A stretch of 64,000 nucleotides of DNA, from assembly GCA_002914805.1 (NCBI GenBank), contig JXTB01000421.1:169535-233534 (forward strand), read 5' to 3'. A model generated the notes under the pieces. The model was not told the DNA's origin. It did not search any database and worked only from the letters and a program-made list of their open reading frames with translations. This DNA is from Parasponia andersonii (taxonomy: Eukaryota; Streptophyta; Magnoliopsida; Rosales; Cannabaceae). Of this stretch, positions 48,001 through 57,154 are shown piece after piece (position 1 is the first letter of the stretch; the number at the start of each line of letters is the position of its first letter). Position numbers and translations under genes: made by a program.

Positions 48001-48922
48001 CAAATGACCACGAAAGCATTCACATAATGACAGTAAACATCACTTTCTCTTCCGATATAAATAATTACAACAGTTCTAGCAGGCTCTCAATTTATACCTG
48101 CCTGTGCATATTATTAACCTCAACCACATCATGATCAACAATTCCCAAACGTCCTACAAAAAATCCCATAAAGAAATCAGTGCCTAATAACCCGAAAAGA
48201 TTCAAACTGCAACAACTATGGACAAAGTACTGAACTAATGCCCGTATATGTCTATATACCAAAAGGGTCTTACTTCGCTAACTCCCTAGAGTGAGAAATC
48301 TTACCAACACCACAAGCTGCGAGATATAACAGAGCAGGGGAGCCCAACCCGCCAGCTCCAACTACTAATATCGATGACTTTAACAAATTCGACTGCCCTA
48401 CAACGAAATTCAAAAATACCCATTTAGAAATTACATACAAAAAAGTCAAAAAAATAAGACTTTTTGATAGGTTTATGTGGTGAATTAGTAAATTATCAAT
48501 GACCGGAAATACACTACTGCTTAAGAATAAACTTTAATCAAAACAAAGGCACTTGTGTATATCATCAGATAAATTCATGGTATACAGTATACACACACAT
48601 CTATACATATACGTATATGGAAATTTTGTATGTATTGATGAATATGATATGAGCAGTAACCTTGAACTCCAAAAGAAGGAAGCAAGAGGTGCCGACTGTA
48701 TCGATAAATATTATCGGGCGATAAACCGTGACCAAAACCCGAATCAAAACCCGAAATTGGAGGACAAGAGCCATTCAAGACGGCGTCGTTTCCATGACTA
48801 GGATTTATCTCGCGAAGCTGAGCTTCGAGAGCCGATATCCGGCGGTCTATGTCGCTCCTCGTGGCTTTCAGAGTTTCTATTTGGCGGAGAATTTGAGAGG
48901 CGTCTCCACCGTTGGACTCCAT
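45054..48922 (-). CDS. CNX5: Adenylyltransferase and sulfurtransferase MOCS3/CNX5 (UBA4 type)
   Basis: Cytosolic enzyme that adenylates and thiolates the small sulfur carriers for molybdopterin synthase and tRNA wobble-uridine thiolation. Eleven exons on the minus strand: 48661-48922, 48305-48397, 48098-48153, 47722-47786, 47496-47570, 47250-47328, 46744-46782, 46500-46608, 46032-46150, 45620-45736 and 45054-45440; 1401 coding bases, 466 residues, the usual family length. A coiled-coil-like start ([22 protein letters not shown]) is followed by the E1-like domain: [12 protein letters not shown], nucleotide-binding GAGGLG (101-106), NNMHRQ, and zinc-binding pairs CYRC and CEAC. The C-terminal rhodanese domain (339-466) carries the active cysteine in [11 protein letters not shown] (Cys 424). 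All junctions keep the frame. It is convergent with PYRB. Confidence 0.95.
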
Positions 48923-50406
48923 GGACTCGCAGAATGAGCTGATAGGAGAGACTGCAATGGAGTTTCACAGAAAAACCCTAAACCCAAAACGACAGTCGCA
49001 GCAGGTGAGGATTTCAGCGTTTTGTATCTTCGCTGCACTTTGACTACGTCACGGTTTGACTTTGAAGGTCTTAAACGGGTAATAAAAATTGTCGTTTTTA
49101 GAACTAAACAAATAAACCTTTTTAAATTTTAAAAAAAAATGACAAACCTTCACGACAAAAATATAGCCTCTTTTATGCAATTATACAAAAAACAAATTTT
49201 AGTATTATAAACTTTATAACTTATACTATGGATACCAACTATAATCTAAAATCTCTTTATATACTTGATAAATTAATTTAATTGTATCATTGTGATTGGT
49301 ATAATACAGTGTATTATAAATGATACCAAGACTACTTTCTAACTTGAATAAACCAATTCAAATAACACAATAGGTTGATTGTAAGGATAGCCTAATAGCA
49401 ATCACATGTAAATGTTAAGCATAGCCTAATAGTAATCGTACGTGAAGTGGACTGTAAATGTTCTTTTCCAAGTTAGAAATAAAATAACCTATTTTGACAT
49501 TTTATTTAATTTATATTTTATATTTTAGTTATTATTAACATTAACCTCTAAATTAATATTTGTAATAAATTTATATTTTGACATTAATTTAAAGCAGTTT
49601 ATTTATCATGATAATTTAATAAATTTATTCTCGAATTAATTTTTATATAATTTATTTTTAATTTTTTTAACGATATTTTAATAAATTAATCACTCTAAAT
49701 TAATGTTAAGATATAAATTTATAAACAGATTTTAAATTTAAAAATTAATGTTGATAATAACTAAAATATAAAATATAATTTAAACAAAATACTAAATGCA
49801 AAATATAAATGTGATATACCCCTAAAATAAAATCCACTTAACTATTATTATTGTTTTCATATATAATGTGCTAGGATTCACAGTTCACATGTCATTTTTA
49901 CTGTATGGAACTGTGTTATACAACTTTTTCCAGTATTTTGAAAATAACCTTAAATTTTTTCCCCTCAAGAAACACTTCAAAAAGTTATTTACTTCATAAA
50001 AATTTATAGTTGACTACATTTATTTGTCATTTTTTTTATTTGTCTTTTTTTTTTATGGGTCTGTCCTCTTTCTACATGAGAAGGAAGTATAGTTTATTAT
50101 GGTAACCAGACACTAAAATACAATATTAACACTTTGTGAGGAAAAAGCAATATATGTAAGCAAAACCTTTAGCCTTGCATGGCATCACCGAAATGGCAAA
50201 TCTACACAACAACACGTAGGTTTCCGAGCAAATCCCACGTGTACTGCACTGCCCTTTGTCCATGTCAATTCAGTTGTGTACATATGTCATTCAATATTCG
50301 TCTTCGCTCTCTCAACTTTCCCCATCTGAATTTTGAATCCAATTCTGGTGTTGGTTCATCGAAAATGAGTAGCTATGTCTTTCTTCTCCATAGTAACTTC
50401 TCAAAA
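48923..50406. other. Intergenic DNA left of the possible small gene
   Basis: The start holds the CNX5 leader and promoter (minus strand). The rest is AT-rich and includes a hairpin-forming inverted repeat (49485-49812). The word GCATAGCCTAATAG is repeated with small changes near 49390-49430. Confidence 0.4.
49485..49812. repeat. Inverted repeat, possible MITE
   Basis: The left arm (about 49485-49608) and the right arm (about 49683-49812) are reverse complements over most of their length, sharing words such as TTATATTTTATATTTTAGTT, TAAATTTATAT and ACATTAATTTA. The loop is about 75 bases. No target duplication could be fixed. Confidence 0.55.
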
Positions 50407-50806
50407 ATGTCCTTCGTCAGGCCGTTAACCCCATGTCTCAACAATCCCATCAAGGTACTCATAAGTTATACCAACAATAATAATACTGAACTAGCTAAGC
50501 AGCCATATCTCAGTAATTTCCTTCTTGGTTTGTCTTATATAACAATTCGTTTAAATCAGTTTTACATAGAAAGAGCAGGTATATATATCTTGTTTTTTTT
50601 TTCCATCTATTTTTCTTTTTGCTTCAACTCTTGAATTTCTTATTCTTCTTCTTGAGAGTTGGGATATATATTAGCAGCAGTAGCTTAACAATTTAACATA
50701 CCAATTCTGAGACTAAAAGTACTTACGATATAGTACCAATAGTTGAAACTAAATAATTGAATATAAACTATAGTAAAGGCGTACCCTTGGTATGATTCTA
50801 CTCCCC

Positions 50807-50866
<60 letters not shown>

Positions 50867-51597
50867 GTCCTTGTGACCAAAAACAAAAGTAGATTAAGAG
50901 ATCAGTAGCAGATCATCCAGTAGATTCATAAAAAATGTTGCTTTGCTCAGCTTTTGCATATTACAGAAACTCATATATGCATAACCTTTTTCTGAAATTA
51001 ATTAAATTATTCTATTAGTACAGTTGTGTGAGTGATATATTTTGTATGGTTTTTAAGCTTAGCTAACAATCTTATATATGTGAGATTTTGGAAGTTTTGT
51101 GTGTAAATGAAGACACCCTTTTGTGTAAATTAGAAATTATAAGTTTATTTCTAAGTTCTCTAAAATCATATATATATATATATATGTATGTATATGTGTG
51201 TGTATGTATATCAGTACATGTTTGTACAAAAAAAGAACCAAGCAAGCAAAGGGCATGATATTTCTAAGTTCTCTAAAATCATATATATGTGTGTGTATAT
51301 CAGTATATGTTTGTACAGAAATACAACCAAGCAAGCAAAGGGCATGACACTAGGCATGAGATTAAGGAAGAGAGAGCACCTTCAACCGCTGAGGTAATAA
51401 AAAGGATGGCTGAGGAGAAGCTCCGGGAGGCTGAACAAGGTGTGGCGAGTCAGGTCTCTGATAAGACATGTGATGCAACCGAAGAGGCCACTTTGGGTGA
51501 AGCTAAGCTTAACTCTGTCAAGAACAGATACAAGGAGCACGAACCAGGTGCTGACTACCGCCGGAGAGGGGATGATGATCGTGATCATAAGAAGTGA
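50407..51597 (+). CDS. Possible small hydrophilic protein (two exons), function unknown
   Basis: The second exon (51319-51597) encodes 92 residues, rich in Glu, Lys, Arg and Ala: RAPSTAEVIKRMAEEKLREAE, then DATEEATLGEAK and KNRYKEHEPGADYRRRGDDD. The composition is like LEA-type hydrophilins, but I do not recognise a family. The acceptor TTTGTACAG ends at 51318. A candidate first exon, 50407-50454 (MSFVRPLTPCLNNPIK), ends in AAG before a GT and joins in phase 0; an upstream in-frame ATG at 50365 is also possible. The short, basic N-terminus could be a targeting peptide (inference). The intron carries a long (CT)n tract. The DNA before the acceptor is a tandem duplication of about 105 bases. 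Exon 2 is better supported than exon 1. Confidence 0.4.
50811..50864. repeat. (CT)n microsatellite
   Basis: About 25 CT units in the intron of the possible small gene, or in its leader if transcription starts downstream. Confidence 0.95.
51147..51353. repeat. Tandem duplication including a splice-acceptor region
   Basis: Two copies of about 105 bases start TTTCTAAGTTCTCTAAAATC (about 51150 and 51260) and end AAGCAAGCAAAGGGCATGA. The second copy has TTTGTACAGAAATAC, the first TTTGTACAAAAAAAG, so only the second has the AG acceptor at that place. Confidence 0.8.
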
Positions 51598-52350
51598 CCA
51601 TGATAATTAGTAGAAAAAAAATTCATTCTACTTGAATCATACATAGCTGTAATTCTAACACATCAGAGAGAAGTGAGTGATGAATGGTCACACTAAGTAG
51701 TTTGAAATAAGTGTTTACCATGAAACTGGGGTTTTAATTTGTACCTTTGTGATTGTAAGAAGAAAATTTTTACAAGAACAGGTGATAGTTTCTTCTTAAG
51801 TTTATTCGGTGTAACCAATGTTAACATATGTTATCGTAAATTGATATTCATATGTTTCAAAATTTTGTCGTTATTGCCTTATTGGTATGGCTTGCATGCT
51901 TAATGTTGCACAACTAAAAGTTCAAGTAAATAGGACTCTCTGTTTAGGGACTCTGTCTTCTCATTTTTGGTTTCTTTGATCAAAGAGAAAATTTACTACA
52001 CCGATTCATTGCATCTTGTTGGATGCAAATTGTTCCAAGTTCAAAACCAGAATACCTTTTAATAGATAAATACAATTGCAAAGGCATGAATATAAGAGAA
52101 ACGACCAATAAGACAATTACTACTAATGGAACAACCAAATAGCATTTCCATTCTACAGACACAGCAATAATACTACAAATACCTCTTTTTGTTCTTTTTT
52201 CCTTTTTTTTATTCTCTCTCCTTCTCTTTCTAGATTGAACTCCTTAACAATTAACTAAATATAAAGCTGAAAAGGAGGGAAACGGAACTACATGGAGTAA
52301 CTTCGATCATGAGAACAGTTCAACAGAGAACTTCATTGCATGAATGCATG
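51598..52350. other. Intergenic DNA between two converging genes
   Basis: Probable 3' UTRs on both sides. No additional gene is seen. Confidence 0.4.
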
Positions 52351-52974
52351 TCACAGATCACTTGTTGGAGGGGAAGGCGGCCACGGTGGCATTGGTGGAA
52401 GCGGCGGCTTTGGTGGAAGAGGTGGCTTTGGAGGGAGTGGGGGCTTTGGAGGGAACGGTGGCTTGGGTGGAAGTGGAGGCAGTGGAGGGAGAGGCGGCTT
52501 AGGTGGTAGTGGAGGAAAAGGTGGAAATGGCCATGGAGGCGATGGCTGAGCATAGCCACACAAGCCAAAAATGCAAGGAACTCCAAAAGGGCACCTGTTT
52601 CCACATCTACCACAGTTTAAAGGACTCAAATTCGTATTCCTGCATAGTCCAGTGCAGCATTGCCATGTGAAAGGGCATCTAATTCCACACAACCCGCAGT
52701 TGTAAACGTCGGAAGTGACATCGACACAAACATTTTTGCAGCATCTTCTTCTTGGCAGCCATTCTCCTTGGTAGCAAATCCATGGCCGTTTCCAGCAACC
52801 GAGGTCTCGAGGTTTATTTGTTTTCTTTAGCCATGGCGATGAGGGTGAGCCAGCCATGGTGTCATTTGGTTGTAACCCATTATAAGCTGGTGGCTTTGAA
52901 TCTCCTTCTACTGATATCACATACAATAGGAGTTGAAGCAGTAATGAGATGGTAATTTGGGCATTGGCTAGCAT
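52351..52974 (-). CDS. STIG1-domain secreted protein with a proline-rich tail
   Basis: Single-exon gene of 207 residues. The start chosen is the Met before ANAQITISLLLQLLLYV, a good signal peptide; an upstream in-frame Met at 53007 would put a basic stretch before it. The mature part carries a STIG1 domain with about 16 cysteines: RRRCCKNVCVDVTSDVYNCG, CGIRCPFTWQCCTGLCRN, NCGRCGNRCPFGVPCIFGLC. STIG1 proteins are small cysteine-rich secreted peptides; members act in stigma exudate, pollen-tube growth and cell-death signalling. Most STIG1 proteins end soon after the cysteine domain, whereas here about 65 residues of PPKPPLPP-type repeats follow. This looks like a fusion with a cell-wall proline-rich protein and suggests wall attachment (inference). 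The frame is intact. The reverse reading of the tail, a glycine-rich frame on the plus strand, is a shadow. Confidence 0.85.
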   Translation of the reverse strand: MLANAQITISLLLQLLLYVISVEGDSKPPAYNGLQPNDTMAGSPSSPWLKKTNKPRDLGCWKRPWICYQGEWLPRRRCCKNVCVDVTSDVYNCGLCGIRCPFTWQCCTGLCRNTNLSPLNCGRCGNRCPFGVPCIFGLCGYAQPSPPWPFPPFPPLPPKPPLPPLPPLPPKPPFPPKPPLPPKPPLPPKPPLPPMPPWPPSPPTSDL

Positions 52975-54373
52975 CTTTCTAAGATGCACAAGGAGTCTCA
53001 AAGGCACTGTCCATGATATACAGAGGTGACTAGGAGTTCATTTAAATTTGATGTGTAGTTCATGCTTTTCTTACGTGGGTTACCATAAGGACTCGTGTTG
53101 TGGAAGGTAAAGATGGTGTTTTGGTAACTTCTAATTACGTGAAGGGGAGGGGTTGTTATTGTGCTTTGAGGGCCTTTTTGCTTTACTAAATCATAAGTGA
53201 TTATATGTGATTAATAGCGTGATCAAGAAATGGTAAGCTTATTTTTGATAGAATTTTGTCTTAGCCTCAAATGTTGGACCTAAACTTCATCATCCTGCAT
53301 ATACAGTGGTGAGAAACTTTTCACCGTATTATGGTCCAAAAAGGGGAGGAGAGAACATTCTACATGATCAATGAGATTTGAGACCATAATAAAATAAAGA
53401 GAGCGCTGAAAAATCAACCACATCACATGGTTCGGCAAGTTTTGCTAAACTCTCTTAGCTATGGATTGAAACTAGCAAGCATGAATCTGGGGGGTTATGA
53501 ACCTATTCATAACAGAAAGCACAGCCGGGGAAACCATTAACTGTGTGTTGGGTTATGAATCAATTCATTTCATGCCTTAAAACAGATGGCAGAGATGGGA
53601 AAACCATTAACTTAATATCAATACAGAAACCATAAACTTAATACCAATTTTGGGGGGCTATGAATCGACTCATAACCTAACATATGGCAGAGACGACGAA
53701 ACCATTAACTTGACAATATGGAAAACATAAACTTAATACCAATTTTTGGGGGTAATGAATCAATCCATAATTCTGAGAAGATGACAGAAAATGAAAACAA
53801 TAAACTTGGATACTAATTCTGAAAAGCCAGACAGATATTTCAATCTTACCATAAGGAAATGTCTGACCTAGCAACTGTCGAACTACAAAATCCATTGTAA
53901 TGTCTGATAGCATAACGCAATCAAGCAAAAAAGCAGCGTTACGAAGGTAGAACTGCACAAGTTATATTGGCTTTCAAATTTTCTAACTCAAATTATAAAT
54001 AAGGAAATACTACTTGAGTATTTGTTCTTCAATATGTTAACACTCGTGTAACGATGTAGGCACTGGGCATCATATATCACAATTCAACATATCAGAAATC
54101 CTTCAAGTGAGTGAATCCATAAGTAAAGGTTGCAAATCAAAGTTTCCAAACAAGAATTGTTTTACAAATGCATAACACAAAATTCTGAAACTTCAGATGA
54201 CTTTTACGTAATAACTGAGACCCAGCAAAAGTCACTAGCAATATGAGAACAAAACAAAACAAGAGGTGCTGAATTCATTCATTGCTTTCAAAAGGTTCAT
54301 GTTTATTTCCAAACATAAGCATTTGAAGAAACCAAACTAAAACTCTTCGAGAAAAATAGAGTCTCTGTTTAAC
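52975..54373. other. Intergenic DNA with a tandem repeat
   Basis: No gene is seen. A tandem repeat lies at 53490-53830 (listed separately). The right part should be the 3' UTR of the ribosomal protein gene. Confidence 0.4.
53490..53830. repeat. Degenerate tandem repeat, about 3 units of 100-120 bases
   Basis: Each unit has GGGTTATGAATCAATTCATAA-like, ATGGCAGAGA, GAAACCATTAACTT and CATAAACTTAATACCAATTTT words in the same order. Units start near 53492, 53551, 53650 and 53747. No coding potential is evident. Confidence 0.65.
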
Positions 54374-54583
54374 TCAACTCTCAGGATTCTCAGCAGCAGT
54401 TTCCTTCTTGTAACGCTGCCTAAACTTGGCAATCTGCCCGATGTTCTCAGCCATTTGGCGTTTCGCCTTCAAGTGGTAGACTTTACCAACATGGTGTATT
54501 TTGGTCATAGAAATGTGCAACAATCTGCCACTCTGCGTTACATAGGATATCCATTGCATCTGAGGATGTAACCCTTTCCTCAT
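54374..54583 (-). CDS. Mitochondrial-type ribosomal protein bL31
   Basis: A 69-residue basic protein: MRKGLHPQMQWISYVTQSGR, then HISMTKIHHVGKVYHLKAK and ENIGQIAKFRQRYKKE. The KG-x-HP start and the GQIAKFRQRY end match the bL31 pattern (K-x-IHP and GRVDRFNKRF in bacteria), and the middle resembles the plant nuclear-encoded mitochondrial L31-like protein as I remember it. The coding part sits in one exon whose acceptor (TTTGTAG) ends at 54595; the ATG lies 11 bases into it. A leader intron of about 0.9 kb reaches to a donor (TCACC/GTAAGC) at 55500, with a 5' UTR exon from 55501 to about 55610. The acidic last residues (ETAAENPES) are a species-level extension. Assignment to the mitochondrial ribosome is by family memory. 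Confidence 0.7.
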   Translation of the reverse strand: MRKGLHPQMQWISYVTQSGRLLHISMTKIHHVGKVYHLKAKRQMAENIGQIAKFRQRYKKETAAENPES

Positions 54584-54689
54584 TTTCCTTAAATCTACAA
54601 ACATAACATTTTGTAAATAACAAGCAGTTCATAAATAATTCTTTCTCCTAATAATCAACAACCAGAAGTAAATAAGTGCGGAAAACCAG

Positions 54690-55160
54690 GCATTCTGGGA
54701 ATTTTATCAAACACATCTAATCGATAATCTTCAACCCCACCTCCCAAAAAAAAAGGAACTTTCACCTGGGAAATCAAACACCTATTACTGCATCTTCTAA
54801 AAAAAAAAAGAGAGAGAGAGAGAAACACACGGACCAGGAACGCATTCTCAAGTAAAACACAAGCACCTGCATTTGGGAATATAGTTGAATATCTTACACT
54901 ACAATGACTTCGCCCCAGAAAAATAAAATTAATAATAATAATAATCACTTGGTAATTTTATCGAACAACAATTAGTGCACTTTCTTCACCACTAAAAATA
55001 AATAAAAGAACAAGCACACAAGCCCAGTATCGCACTCTAACAGAACACTCGATCTTTTCATCTGGGAATTTTATCGAACAACTATACTCCAATATATTCA
55101 ACACAAAATATAAAACTAAAAAGTTCACTTGGGAATTTTATCGAACACCTATAGTGCACT
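54690..55160. repeat. Imperfect repeat inside the bL31 leader intron
   Basis: The word CTGGGAATTTTATC(A/G)AACA recurs near 54695, 54950 (TTGGTAATTTTATCG), 55063 and 55128, each followed by a GTGCACTTYCTTCACC-like or CTATA word. Units are spaced about 65-130 bases. It is intronic and may derive from tandem duplication of an intron segment. Confidence 0.6.
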
Positions 55161-55500
55161 TCCTTCACCGAAAAGAACACACACAAACCCAGGAAGCATT
55201 GTAGCAAAATTCAATAATATATTCCCAGGTGTAAGTTTCATCTCTAATATGAACCTGAAATGTTGACCAAATAAATATTGAAAGGAGAAACTTTCACGTC
55301 GCCAACGTAGAAATCTAATGATTCTTTAAGCTTTTCTTCTCCAAAACAGAGAAAAGAAAGGGCCCAACTCAACGAAATCTAAAGAACATTCATTTTTTTG
55401 AACTTTTTTTTTCTTCGAATGAAAAATGTTTATTCAGTAAAACCCAGATAAATACATGTGGAAGGAACAGGAAAACTTTTAAGGGAAGAGAGAAGCTTAC

Positions 55501-55610
55501 GGTGACAATTGAAGCCAATCGAAGAAGAAGAAGAAGAAGAAGACCGAGCTTTCCCACGCTCTCTCAGGACAGACCGAGTTCGCCAGACAGCTTTTTTGAG
55601 CCTCGGAATT
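55501..55610 (-). promoter_or_regulatory. 5' UTR exon of the bL31 gene
   Basis: On the minus strand a CTTCTTCTTCTTC-rich leader ends TTCAATTGTCACC before GTAAGC at 55500. CT-rich leaders and a long leader intron are common in plant ribosomal-protein genes. The transcription start is not fixed. Confidence 0.5.
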
Positions 55611-56299
55611 CTAGTTTCCTTTTTCTTTTCTTTTCTTTTTCTTTTTTCTTTTTATTTTTCAAATTATATTTGGCCCTGCAGAAAACAAAAAAATAAAAAA
55701 AAAATTAATACCCTGTTTATCGCCTTTTGCAATTTTATCTTTCTATTTTGGTCTAATAATATTATAACTCTATACTTAAAATTTTTACAAATATCTACTT
55801 TTCGAATTCAAGTTGATCCAAAAATTTTTAATTAAATACAGAATTTGAATTAAGAATATTTTATTTATGCTAATATATAATTATAATATATTAAAAATAA
55901 ATTAAAATAATCAGCATAAATCACAAAATTTGTACATAAAAAATAGAAATCTCCAGAGATTTCTAGCATGCAGCCGTAGAAGTATAAAACTAAAAAATAT
56001 AATTAAAACTGCATAAATATCCTATTTCAAAATATTCATATGTAAAAAAATATATATACATATACAGTGGAGGAAAAAAAACAAAAATTTTGTAGTGGTG
56101 ATAGTATGCCAAAAAAATGTTAAATGCAAAAAAAAAAAAAAGGTATTTATTAAGTTTTCATTTTAAAACTTTCTTTATAAATACAAATATAAAATACATA
56201 AATAAAGTCATAATTATGAAATTGATATTCCTGACTTTTCTATGCTTCAATTCTAATTATTTAAGAAATAAAGTTTGATAGAAAAAAAAAAGTGCTAGT
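55611..56299. other. AT-rich intergenic DNA
   Basis: The left end should hold the bL31 promoter. Poly-A and poly-T tracts are frequent; no gene is recognised. Confidence 0.4.
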
Positions 56300-56394
56300 A
56301 TTTACCTAAAATAGTCCAATGCACTTTGAAACACCAAAAAGAAAAAATAATAAAGACTGAAACACCGAAACAGAAAAAATAATAAAGACTGTAA

Positions 56395-56690
56395 TATGAA
56401 AAATATAGTAAAGAATAAATACCATAAGAAAAATAGCCAATATGAAAAATATAGTAAAGAATAAATACCATAAGAAAAATAGCCAAAAGAGAAACAATAG
56501 AAATATAGCATACTATTTTCATATATTTTCACAAACTACACACTTCTCTATGTATAGGCTAATGCTCATGAATATGAGGTAAACATAAAGCCATGAGTTA
56601 TATATAAAATACAATGAAGTTAATATATAAACTACATGAGTTATATATAAAATACAATGAAGTTAATATATAAACTATAATACCATTAAG
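56395..56690. repeat. Short tandem duplications in the 3' LTR of element D
   Basis: A block with AGTAAAGAATAAATACCATA is doubled at about 56395-56440 and 56441-56490, and one with ATGAGTTATATATAAAATAC at about 56591-56632 and 56636-56677. The 5' LTR has single copies. Confidence 0.7.
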
Positions 56691-57039
56691 TAAATGACTT
56701 GAATAAAGGGATTAAAAATGGCTTTAAGCGGGGTGTTATCCAACTCAGGGTGTTATCCAACTCAGTATTCATATATATAGGTTATGGAATAACAAAGGTT
56801 TCATCCACCATTTATTAGTTTTATAACACTCCCTCCTAGATGCCACCTCATATAAATATGCCTCGTTAAAAACTTTACTAGGAAAAACCTTTTGGGAGAA
56901 AAATTTAGTGAAGGAAAAAAAAAGTACAATATTCATGTGTTTGATATTCTCTTTAAAACTGCATCATTAAAAACCTTGATTAGGAAAATCCAATAGGATA
57001 AAACCTCAATCAAGGAAGAAAGAGTATAGTCTGTAATAC

Positions 57040-57154
57040 AATATATAATTAACCCCTCCTCAAATAAGTATACTGACTCAAATAATTCAAGAAAAATCTA
57101 TAATTAACCCCTCCTCAAATAAGTATACTGACTCAAATAATTCAAGAAAAATCT
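57040..57154. repeat. Tandem duplication of about 60 bases in element D
   Basis: The block starting ATAATTAACCCCTCCTCAAA and ending TTCAAGAAAAATCT occurs twice head to tail. Confidence 0.85.

Noticed and set aside
52340-52549. Glycine-rich plus-strand frame resembling a glycine-rich protein
   Set aside because: It is the reverse reading of the proline-rich tail of the STIG1-domain gene, which has a signal peptide and cysteine domain on the minus strand.
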